Assembly (NCBI GenBank): GCA_030673995.1
Contig: DAOUYU010000101.1
Span: 1-6,348, forward strand
Length of the DNA stretch: 6,348 nucleotides
Source: Candidatus Aminicenantota bacterium
GTDB lineage: Bacteria > Acidobacteriota > Aminicenantia > Aminicenantales > Aminicenantaceae
Reading direction: 5' to 3'
This document shows, piece by piece, positions 1 through 6,348 of the stretch. The translations under genes and the position numbers were made by a program. Under the pieces are notes generated by a model. It searched no databases, was not told the origin of the DNA, and saw only the letters and a list, made by a program, of their open reading frames with translations. How positions within the stretch are numbered: the stretch's first letter is position 1; every line of letters begins with the position of its first letter.

Positions 1-1023
1 GATAATGCCCTTTTCAATATCTTTCGAGTGAAGGCCGATGTTTTCAAAGAGTCCTATCTCGGTTTTTGCCTGGCCGATAAAGAGATCGATGGCTCCTACA
101 ACAGGGTTCTTGGCGTGGATGGGCAGTTCAAATTGAAAAATAAATTCTTTTTCAGTTTTCAAGCTATAGGTTCAAAGTCGAAGTTCGAGGAAAAGGAAAC
201 AGAAGTTGCTCCGGCGCTGTATGCTGATTTATCTTACTTTTCCAAACACTGGGGAGGGGGTCTGTACTGGATGTCGATGCATCCTGATTTTGAAGCCTCC
301 TCCGGCTATGTCAATAGGGTGGATTACAGGTCCTTTGGTGCATACACATCCTTCAGGTTGTATCCAGAGAAAAAATATTTAAATCAGATCAGGCTCGGTC
401 TCAATGCAGGAAAAAGGTACGGATATTTTGGAGACCTTCTCATTGATTCATGGGCAAGGGCAGATCTCCAGGTCAGGATTACTGAGTTCAGCCAGATTTA
501 CGCTTCTTTTCAGTCGCGAATGGAAAGGTATGAGGGAATTGATTTCAACATTAAATCTTTGAGCGTTAACGGCGAGGCCAATCTTATCGGGTGGCTTCCA
601 TTTGGCTTTTATTACGAGAGAGGACACAGCATCTATTATGACCCTGATGATCCATTTCTTGGCTGGAACAATACATATGTGTTCTATTTTACTGCAAAGC
701 CTAGTAAGAGACTTCAGGCGTCTGTGAGTTTCAGGAAACAGACTTTCTGGGAGGAGAGAGGAGGAGAGCAGGTCTATGATTTCAATGTTTTTCGACAGAG
801 AACAACATACCAGTTGTCCAAAGCTCTTTCTCTCAGGGCAATCGTAGACTACGATCATTATGCCAAGCAGATCTACGGAAGCTTTCTTGTAAGCTGGATC
901 TTGAGACCGGGAACCGTGTTCTTCCTTGGAGTTGACAATAATCTTTTAAGAGGCGAATCAGGCAAATACGGCCAGACCAATTACAGTATTTTTCTAAAAT
1001 TTTCCTACTGGTGGAGAATGTAA
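1..1023 (+). CDS. DUF5916-type outer-membrane beta-barrel protein, C-terminal part (5' end outside window)
   Basis: The reading frame is open from the first base, so this is the last 340 residues of a longer protein. The ATG at 28 is not a credible start: the preceding codons (D-N-A-L-F-N-I-F-R) continue the same domain. Seen: many short stretches of alternating polar and hydrophobic/aromatic residues with charged or glycine-rich turns (for example FFFSFQAIGSKSKF and LQASVSFRKQTFW), ending in FLKFSYWWRM. This is the pattern of transmembrane beta strands with a terminal beta-signal, although the last residue is Met rather than an aromatic. The opening 'FRVKADVFKESYLGF...DGSYNRVLGVDG' resembles the DUF5916 family, whose members usually carry an N-terminal CBM9-like domain before the barrel; that part would lie upstream. 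Cargo and function are unknown for the family. It stops 78 bases before mfd and is probably a separate transcription unit. Barrel call firm; family name moderately sure. Confidence 0.75.
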   Translation, partial: DNALFNIFRVKADVFKESYLGFCLADKEIDGSYNRVLGVDGQFKLKNKFFFSFQAIGSKSKFEEKETEVAPALYADLSYFSKHWGGGLYWMSMHPDFEASSGYVNRVDYRSFGAYTSFRLYPEKKYLNQIRLGLNAGKRYGYFGDLLIDSWARADLQVRITEFSQIYASFQSRMERYEGIDFNIKSLSVNGEANLIGWLPFGFYYERGHSIYYDPDDPFLGWNNTYVFYFTAKPSKRLQASVSFRKQTFWEERGGEQVYDFNVFRQRTTYQLSKALSLRAIVDYDHYAKQIYGSFLVSWILRPGTVFFLGVDNNLLRGESGKYGQTNYSIFLKFSYWWRM

Positions 1024-1067
1024 CCAGTAAATAGGGGTCCCTCTTTTTCTTTCACGAAGAAACGCAT

Positions 1068-1095
1068 TTGTCTTGCTTATGGCGTTGAGTATAAT
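1068..1095 (+). promoter_or_regulatory. sigma70-like promoter for mfd, start site predicted on the ATG
   Basis: A perfect TATAAT lies at 1090-1095, preceded by TTGTCT at 1068-1073 (four of six matches to TTGACA) with a 16-base spacer. Transcription normally begins about seven bases after the -10 box, which is the A of the mfd start codon at 1102. There is no clear extended -10; a TG is present but one base out of register. It lies in the only sizeable non-coding gap of the window and faces mfd. This is a motif match only, without experimental support. Confidence 0.6.
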
Positions 1096-1101
1096 AGCTG
1101 T

Positions 1102-4100
1102 ATGAGTTTAGGTTTTCTGAAAGAAACGGAGGAATTCAGGAAGTTTCTCCAGGCCATAAAACGGGGTGAGAAAAATCTGGAAGTGGCAGGATTAGCGGAG
1201 CCGTTCAAGCCTTATTTTCTTTCCCTCCTGGCTCTGGAATCAAAGAAAAGAATTGTCTTTATCCAGCCTGCTTCCTCTTCTCTTTCCCGAATGGAAGAAC
1301 AGAGCCGGTTTTATTTATCACAGTTTTCCTCTGATATAGAAATTGATTCACTTCCTTTTCTTTCAGAAAATCCTTACCAGGAAATTTTCCCTTCACTTGA
1401 TTCAATCTCCTCCAGGATGAAATTTTTCTTTAACTTGACCTGTCATCCTTCCTCCCTTATCCTGACTCAGCTGTTTGGCCTGATTAAGCCTTTTCCCAAC
1501 CCTCGGAACCTGAAGCGATTCTTTTTAGAGTTGGAAAATGGAATGGATGCAGGACGTGACGAGATCTTGAAAACACTCGGTGAGTACGGGTATCTTCAGG
1601 AGGATTTAGCCAATTCTCCGGGAGAATACGCCTGGCGTGGAGGCGTTGTTGATTTCTTTTCTCCATGGCAGGCTTTTCCTTTTCGGATTGAATTCAGCGG
1701 GGATAAACTTGGCTCCATTCGAGAATTTGACCCCTCTTCTCAGCGTACAATAAAAAAAATGGATGGTCTTCTCCTTCCTTCTCTCAGGGAATTTCCAGGC
1801 TCTGCGAAATTTCTTGAGGAGTGGGAAAGATCGGCGATAAGCAGAGGAGGAGGGCGCTTTTCGAGAGACGCAGAGGAGAAAATCGCCCGGATCAAGCAGG
1901 GAGATTTTTTCCCTTCCTTTGTCTATCTTTCTCTTCTTCATAAAGAGCATTTTGTGCCCTTCACTCATTATCTTAAAGATTCACTCCTCATTATTGATGA
2001 TTTTGACGAGGTTGAAAAAGAATGGGAAGAAGCCACAAAGGATTTAAGCGAACAGTTTGAGAAACTCAAAGAGGAAAGTAAGTTCACTCTTTCCCCTGAT
2101 GAAATGTATCCGCCCGAACTCTGGGAACAGGTTAAAAAAAAGGCGGTCCGCTGGCGGGAGTTTACTCCAAGAGAAAGAAAAAAAACATTTTCTTTTCCCT
2201 CTCAATCTGTCCCAAAATTCGAAAATAAAATTCCCTTCTTTCTTCAATATTTAAAAAGACTTCAGAAAGAAGGTGAGATATGCTTCATCTTTTTTTCGAG
2301 TCAGGGAGTCAGAGAGAAATTAGCCAGCCTCCTCTCAGAACATCAAATTTTATATCTCGATGCTCCAGATGCTTTTGTTTCTCCTAGAAAGAGAGAGATT
2401 GTACTTCTTGTCGGAGACCTTCGCTATGGATTCAGTTATCCGAATGAAAAAATCAGTTTTTTCTCGGAAAAGGACATTTTTACAGAAGAAAAAATCATCG
2501 TTTCTCGTCCACGGGTGAAACCCTTTCTTTCTCATTTCCAGGACCTTAGAGCAGATGATTATGTCGTCCATGCAGATTGTGGGATAGGAATTTTCAAAGG
2601 GCTGGTGAAGATAGGCATAGACGCCATGAATCGAGAATTCATCGAGATCCTGTATAAAGATGAAGATAAGCTTTTTGTACCGGTTGAAGACCTCAATCTG
2701 GTTGAAAAATATTCAAAAGTCGGCTCAAGTGCCCCCGCCCTCAATAAACTTGGAAGTCCGTTGTGGGAGAGAACAAAAGCCAGGGTAAAGAAGGCCATTG
2801 AAGAAATGGCTAGAGAGCTGCTGCATCTTTATGCTCGAAGGAAAGCCGTGGGAGGATTTGCCTTCAGCCCTGCAGGTGCCTGGCAATCTGAGTTTGAGAG
2901 AACTTTCGAATATGAAGAAACAGAAGATCAGCTGAGAACAATAAAAGAGGTCATGAAAGATATGGAAGTGGAATCCCCTATGGACCGTCTGCTCTGTGGA
3001 GATGTGGGCTATGGCAAGACTGAGGTGGCTATTCGAGCCTCCTTCAAGGCGGTTATGGACGGAAAACAGGTGGCTGTTCTCTGTCCCACCACTGTACTTG
3101 CCAGCCAGCACCTACAGACTTTCCGAAACAGGATGGTTCTCTTTCCGATCAGGATAGAAAGTCTTACCAGGCTTCGGACAAAAAGCCAGCAGGCAAAGAT
3201 TATTGAAGATCTCAAGAAAGGGCTGGTTGATATTCTCATCGGGACCCACCGCCTTCTCTCCAAGGATGTTGAGTTTCGTGATTTAGGCATTTTGATCGTC
3301 GATGAAGAACAGAGATTTGGAGTCAATCACAAGGAAAAAATAAAAAAAATGAAGACCGATGTCGATGTACTCACCCTGAGTGCGACTCCCATTCCGAGGA
3401 CATTGAATTTATCTCTAACAGGCCTCAGGGATATAAGCCTGATTGAGACCGCACCAAGAGACAGACTGGCCATCCATACAGTTGTGACTCCTTTCCGTTT
3501 GAAACTTATCGCTTCGGCTGTGAGAATGGAACTCGCTCGGAGAGGCCAGGTGTATTATATCCACAACAGGATCGAAGACATTGATAAGGTTGCCCGTATG
3601 ATTGAAAAGTTAGTACCGCAGGCGAAAGTGGTTGTTATCCATGGAAAGATGTCAAGTGCTGCCTTGGAAAGAAGGATGATTGATTTTATAAACCTGAAAT
3701 ATAATGTCCTGGTTTCAACAACGATTATCGAGAATGGAATAGATATTCCTCTTGTGAATACACTCATTGTTGAACACGCAGACCTTTTTGGGCTGGCTCA
3801 ACTTTATCAACTCCGGGGGAGGGTAGGCCGTTCTTCGCGCCAGGCGGTTGCCTATTTTCTTGTTCCTCCCTTCGCCGACCTTAGCTGTTTAGCCAAAAAG
3901 CGCTTGAAGGCCCTCCAGGAATTTTCTGAATTGGGATCTGGCTTTCGTCTGGCGGCAAAAGACTTGGAGATCAGGGGAGCCGGGAATTTTTTAGGCTCAA
4001 AACAACATGGATATATGGAAGCAGTCGGCTTTGATTATTACATGCATCTTTTGGAGCAGACTGTAAAGGAACTCAGAGGAGAGTCGAGGGAAGAAGCCAA

Positions 4101-4554
4101 GAGTGAGATAAATTTAAAAGTCGACATACGTATTCCAAAGGATTACCTTCCCCAGATAAACCTAAGGCTTAACCTGTATAAACGAATCTCTTCTGTGGAG
4201 ACTATGAATGAGATTGAAAAGATAAAAGAGGAAATTGAAGACAGGTACGGTCCTCTTCCTTCGAGTGCTGAAAATCTCCTTCGTTACGGCATAGTCAAAT
4301 ACCTGGCGCATAAGATAAAGATCAACTCTATTGCCCGTGTAGGAAAGAAAATAATATTTAAATTTTACCCTTCTTCGTCCGCCAATCTGACCCGAATAAC
4401 CAATCTTATAGAGAGATACTCGGGCTCTATCACTCCTCAGGGAGTTATGACCCTTTCCCTTCAGGCTGAAGATGAGACGGAAATTATGATGGCAACGATA
4501 TCTTTCTTGAAGGAGTTATCTTCATATAATATAATGAACGTGGATTCTTCCTAA
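1102..4554 (+). CDS. mfd: Transcription-repair coupling factor Mfd
   Basis: Cytoplasmic ATP-driven DNA translocase that binds RNA polymerase stalled at a lesion, releases it and recruits UvrA to start nucleotide excision repair. Its 1150 residues match the usual length (about 1150) and the domain order is complete. UvrB-like D1/D2 spans about 1-330, with the expected degenerate ATP site near VAGLAEPFKPY (28-38), PYQEIFPSLDSISSRM and a D1b segment 'RGGVVDFF'. D3 follows. The CarD-like polymerase-interaction domain is at about 480-545 (DDYVVHADCGIG...KLFVPVEDL). The RecG-like motor has Walker A GDVGYGKT (633-640), DEEQ (734-737), SATPIPRT (760-767) and QLRGRVGRS (903-911). The TRG-like segment begins DLEIRGAGNFLG (954). 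The TRCF domain D7 starts near 1003. ATG 1102 is the first conventional start after the preceding in-frame stop at 1021-1023. No Shine-Dalgarno precedes it. All motor motifs are intact, so the protein should be active. Confidence 0.98.
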   Translation: MSLGFLKETEEFRKFLQAIKRGEKNLEVAGLAEPFKPYFLSLLALESKKRIVFIQPASSSLSRMEEQSRFYLSQFSSDIEIDSLPFLSENPYQEIFPSLDSISSRMKFFFNLTCHPSSLILTQLFGLIKPFPNPRNLKRFFLELENGMDAGRDEILKTLGEYGYLQEDLANSPGEYAWRGGVVDFFSPWQAFPFRIEFSGDKLGSIREFDPSSQRTIKKMDGLLLPSLREFPGSAKFLEEWERSAISRGGGRFSRDAEEKIARIKQGDFFPSFVYLSLLHKEHFVPFTHYLKDSLLIIDDFDEVEKEWEEATKDLSEQFEKLKEESKFTLSPDEMYPPELWEQVKKKAVRWREFTPRERKKTFSFPSQSVPKFENKIPFFLQYLKRLQKEGEICFIFFSSQGVREKLASLLSEHQILYLDAPDAFVSPRKREIVLLVGDLRYGFSYPNEKISFFSEKDIFTEEKIIVSRPRVKPFLSHFQDLRADDYVVHADCGIGIFKGLVKIGIDAMNREFIEILYKDEDKLFVPVEDLNLVEKYSKVGSSAPALNKLGSPLWERTKARVKKAIEEMARELLHLYARRKAVGGFAFSPAGAWQSEFERTFEYEETEDQLRTIKEVMKDMEVESPMDRLLCGDVGYGKTEVAIRASFKAVMDGKQVAVLCPTTVLASQHLQTFRNRMVLFPIRIESLTRLRTKSQQAKIIEDLKKGLVDILIGTHRLLSKDVEFRDLGILIVDEEQRFGVNHKEKIKKMKTDVDVLTLSATPIPRTLNLSLTGLRDISLIETAPRDRLAIHTVVTPFRLKLIASAVRMELARRGQVYYIHNRIEDIDKVARMIEKLVPQAKVVVIHGKMSSAALERRMIDFINLKYNVLVSTTIIENGIDIPLVNTLIVEHADLFGLAQLYQLRGRVGRSSRQAVAYFLVPPFADLSCLAKKRLKALQEFSELGSGFRLAAKDLEIRGAGNFLGSKQHGYMEAVGFDYYMHLLEQTVKELRGESREEAKSEINLKVDIRIPKDYLPQINLRLNLYKRISSVETMNEIEKIKEEIEDRYGPLPSSAENLLRYGIVKYLAHKIKINSIARVGKKIIFKFYPSSSANLTRITNLIERYSGSITPQGVMTLSLQAEDETEIMMATISFLKELSSYNIMNVDSS
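4507..4535 (+). promoter_or_regulatory. Possible internal promoter at the 3' end of mfd, driving the chaperone genes
   Basis: TTGAAG at 4507-4512 (TTGA of TTGACA matched) is followed after exactly 17 bases by a perfect TATAAT at 4530-4535. A second overlapping TATAAT sits at 4525-4530 but has no -35 at a usable distance. Transcription would begin near 4542 and give a leader of about 17 bases before the ATG at 4559. The site lies inside the mfd coding sequence, in an AT-rich stretch encoding S-Y-N-I-M-N, so a chance match is quite possible. Confidence 0.4.
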
Positions 4555-4558
4555 AAAC

Positions 4559-5542
4559 ATGAGAAAAATCGGTTCAAGAGAAGGAATGTTCTTCATCTTC
4601 CTAACGGGATTTTTTCTTTTTCTTTTCACACAGTGCGGAGGGAAAGATACAAAAAAAGGGTCTGAGGGCTTTGATCTTGGTGATGCAGAGAAAAGGGATA
4701 ACATTATTATGAGTGTTGAAGACTCTTTCTATTTTAATTCTGATTTTGAAAAGTATGTTTCCGTAATTTTCGGAGATGACTTGTCAGATTTAACAGTTGT
4801 CTCTCTAAGTCGCCTTTTCGATAACTTCGTGGAGGAAAAGATTCTTTTGCAGGCCGCAAGAAATAAGAATATAAATTTGACCTGGGAGGAGAAAGAAGAA
4901 TATTTGGCAAAGTTATCAAACGAATTGAGGTCTGAGGAGAGCAAAGTCCAAGGAGAGGAAATGAACACGGATGTTTTGTTTGATAGGTTGTTGGTAGAAA
5001 AATATACTTACGAATTTGTAAAGGACATTGAGGTCAAAGAAGGCGAAATAAAAGAGTACTATAATCTTCATAAGCGGGATTTTTTCCGGCCCGAGAGGGT
5101 TAGAGTCAGCCAGATACTATTGAAGACTGAAGATAAAGCCATAGAAATCCTGGAAAGAGTGAAGACTTCTACGGAAGAAAGTTTCAGAAAGATTGCCAGG
5201 GAAGAATCAACCGGGCTGGAAGCGGATAAGGGAGGAGAGATGGGTGTATTCGAGATGGGCCAGCTTCCCTTTGAAATGGAGAAAGAGATATTTTCTCTAG
5301 ATGAAGGAGAGACAAGCTCTGTATTGTCGTCTGTGTATGGCTTTCATATCTTTAGATTGGATAAAAAATACGAATCGGAGCTCATTTCGGAAAGTGATGC
5401 TTCCTCGAAGATAAAAGTGATGATCTTGGACCAAAAAATCAAGCAGCTTCTCTCCATGCACATTGAGGAACTGGAAAAAAATATGGAATGGAATTTCTAT
5501 CTTGAGAATCTGACTTTCCCTTATCAAAGGAATGATATATGA
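4559..5542 (+). CDS. Parvulin-type peptidyl-prolyl cis-trans isomerase, probable lipoprotein (PrsA/SurA-like)
   Basis: Exported folding chaperone of 327 residues, expected to be membrane-anchored in the periplasm. Residues 1-25 form a signal peptide: basic start (R2, K3, R7), hydrophobic MFFIFLTGFFLFLFT, then Q-C26-G-G and a polar linker. C26 is the likely lipidated residue, though F-T-Q-C is a poor lipobox. Residues about 50-175 are the charged helical SurA-N-like part ('LFDNFVEEKILLQAARNKNI'). Residues about 178-268 are the parvulin (PpiC/Rotamase) domain, with KGGEMGVF and YGFHIF (H263). The usual His of the first strand (SHIL) is Gln185, and the Asp/Cys position near S217 appears to be Thr or Gly, so catalysis may be weak and the role mainly holdase. 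ATG 4559 is preferred to the in-frame ATG 4586 because only it gives a basic n-region. There is no Shine-Dalgarno; the mfd stop is four bases upstream, which suggests an operon and possibly translational coupling. Confidence 0.88.
   Translation: MRKIGSREGMFFIFLTGFFLFLFTQCGGKDTKKGSEGFDLGDAEKRDNIIMSVEDSFYFNSDFEKYVSVIFGDDLSDLTVVSLSRLFDNFVEEKILLQAARNKNINLTWEEKEEYLAKLSNELRSEESKVQGEEMNTDVLFDRLLVEKYTYEFVKDIEVKEGEIKEYYNLHKRDFFRPERVRVSQILLKTEDKAIEILERVKTSTEESFRKIAREESTGLEADKGGEMGVFEMGQLPFEMEKEIFSLDEGETSSVLSSVYGFHIFRLDKKYESELISESDASSKIKVMILDQKIKQLLSMHIEELEKNMEWNFYLENLTFPYQRNDI
5526..5531 (+). promoter_or_regulatory. Ribosome binding site for the second chaperone gene
   Basis: AAAGGA ends seven bases before the ATG at 5539. 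It lies inside the last codons of the upstream chaperone gene and supports the overlapping ATG as the true start. It is the only well-placed Shine-Dalgarno-like site before any of the three visible starts in this window. Confidence 0.65.
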
Positions 5543-6348
5543 AACAAAGACAAGCCATTCTTTTTCTTCTTTTGATATTATCGGGAATACTGTTTCTTTG
5601 CGGGCAGGAAGTCGTTGAAGAAATTGTAGCCATTGTGAATGAGGACATTATCACCCTCTCTCAATATAAGGCAGAGCATGACGCTGTTTACAGGATGCTC
5701 AGTGCAGAGTATCAAGGGGAAGCTTTTGAAAGGGCCTATGCCCAAGTGAAAGCAACTCTCTTAGACAGCATCATAACAAATATTCTCCTTCTGCAGGAAG
5801 CCGGGAAAATGGATCTTCAAGTGGAAGAAGAACTGAAAATGCAGCTGGAAAATGTGAAGAAAGAGAATAACATGGAATCGGATGAAGAGCTCATCCGGGC
5901 TCTTCAACAGGAGGGCATGACTTTTGATGGATTTAAAAAACAGCTAAGCGAGCGAATTCTGAGAGAAGGAATTATCTATCAGCAAGTCATGGGAAGCATC
6001 GTCATCGATGATGCAGAAATCGTAAATTATCACAAGCTTCATCCGGAAGAATTCACAGAGGTCTCGGAGTATAAATTGAGAGGCATTTACATTTCTGCTG
6101 AGCAAAGAAGCGAGGAAGAAATTGAGGCCAAAAAGCGAGAGATCAGCGAGAAACTTGCTTCTGGAGAGGAGTTTGCTGCATTAGCCGGAGAGTATACTGA
6201 GGATGCAACGAAAGAAAAACAGGGAGATATGGGACGCTATAAGAAAGGTCAATTAGCGGAAAGCCTGGAACAGGCTGTGGAGAAATTGAAGGAAGGAGAA
6301 GTGGCTCCCTGGCTTAAGGTGATAAATGGCTGGTATTTATTGAGATTA
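5539..6348 (+). CDS. SurA-like periplasmic chaperone / parvulin-domain protein, N-terminal part (3' end outside window)
   Basis: The frame runs from ATG 5539 to the last base with no stop: 270 residues, incomplete at the C-terminus. Residues 1-23 are a signal peptide (MKQRQ, then AILFLLLILSGILFL, then C21-G-Q); the cleavage type is unclear because L-F-L-C is a poor lipobox. Mature residues 25-45 (VVEEIVAIVNEDIITLSQYK) are the classic start of SurA-family N-domains ('IVAVVNDEVIT'), followed by helices to about 155. A parvulin-like domain starts near 175 and continues to the window end, with GDMGRYKKGQL at 229-239 and D222 kept. Both catalytic histidines look lost: G182 where SHIL has His and Y266 where GFH has His. 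A chaperone without isomerase activity is therefore likely, probably for outer-membrane protein delivery. The start overlaps the previous stop (ATGA, 5539-5542) and follows AAAGGA, so translation is coupled. A surA name is plausible, but orthology is not shown. Confidence 0.88.
   Translation, partial: MKQRQAILFLLLILSGILFLCGQEVVEEIVAIVNEDIITLSQYKAEHDAVYRMLSAEYQGEAFERAYAQVKATLLDSIITNILLLQEAGKMDLQVEEELKMQLENVKKENNMESDEELIRALQQEGMTFDGFKKQLSERILREGIIYQQVMGSIVIDDAEIVNYHKLHPEEFTEVSEYKLRGIYISAEQRSEEEIEAKKREISEKLASGEEFAALAGEYTEDATKEKQGDMGRYKKGQLAESLEQAVEKLKEGEVAPWLKVINGWYLLRL

Noticed and set aside
448..858. 136-codon open frame on the minus strand opposite the barrel gene.
   Set aside because: It lies wholly antisense to a well-supported coding sequence, its translation matches no family I recognise, and it has no promoter or binding site of note.
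1033..1052. Possible terminator after the barrel gene (AGG..CCT followed by a T-rich CTCTTTTTCTTT run).
   Set aside because: The stem is only 3 bp (4 bp would leave a 2-base loop) and the T run is interrupted by C, so it is too weak to call an intrinsic terminator.
1046..1062. TTTCTT-tcacg-AAGAAA inverted repeat just before the mfd promoter.
   Set aside because: A perfect 6-bp stem but almost entirely A/T, with no second copy and no recognisable operator; likely chance in AT-rich intergenic sequence.
1128..1132. GGAGG resembling a strong Shine-Dalgarno about 26 bases into mfd.
   Set aside because: No ATG, GTG or TTG follows in frame at a suitable distance. It encodes T-E-E in the Mfd N-terminus, and the upstream ATG at 1102 fits the family length.
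1271..1288. An 18-base pure pyrimidine run, with similar C/T-rich stretches near 1213-1227 and 1442-1460, that could form unusual DNA structure.
   Set aside because: The runs lack mirror symmetry and are explained by Ser, Phe, Leu and Pro codons in the UvrB-like region of Mfd.
1606..1968. Minus-strand open frame of 120 codons opposite mfd (others at 2725-3111 and 3009-3326).
   Set aside because: All lie opposite conserved Mfd domains. Their translations are rich in Ser/Arg/Lys/Phe and look like mirrored codon composition rather than proteins.
4586..4588. Alternative in-frame start for the first chaperone (Met10), preceded directly by AAGGA.
   Set aside because: The AAGGA abuts the ATG with no spacing, and starting here removes all basic residues of the signal peptide; ATG 4559 gives a proper n-region.

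Overview
The window reads as ordinary chromosomal DNA from a diderm (Gram-negative-type) bacterium. An outer-membrane beta-barrel protein and two exported SurA/PrsA-type chaperones imply an outer membrane and periplasm. The DUF5916-like barrel, moderate AT richness and lysine-rich coding suggest the Acidobacteriota/Aminicenantes neighbourhood. That placement is inference from remembered family distribution, not a search.

Layout: all four genes are on the + strand and closely packed. (1) 1-1023 is the C-terminal part of a DUF5916-type outer-membrane barrel protein whose beginning lies before the window. (2) A 78-base gap carries a good sigma70-like promoter whose predicted transcription start falls on or next to the next ATG. 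(3) 1102-4554 is a complete mfd gene for the transcription-repair coupling factor (1150 residues). (4) 4559-5542, four bases later, encodes a parvulin-type peptidyl-prolyl isomerase with a lipoprotein-like signal peptide. (5) 5539 to the window end encodes a second SurA-like chaperone. It overlaps the previous gene by ATGA and runs off the window with at least 270 residues.

mfd and the two chaperone genes probably form one transcription unit led by the promoter before mfd. A second promoter candidate in the last 50 bases of mfd could drive the chaperones separately. Mfd removes stalled RNA polymerase and recruits UvrA. The two chaperones would act in the periplasm on outer-membrane protein folding, and the upstream barrel protein is the kind of client they serve. 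No functional link between Mfd and the chaperones is visible beyond the operon.

I found no mobile element, CRISPR array, RNA gene or clearly novel system. The points most worth a second look are the possibly leaderless mfd transcript, four A8 tracts in slippery phase in mfd (one an A_AAA_AAG heptamer), and the uneven loss of parvulin active-site residues in the two adjacent chaperones.
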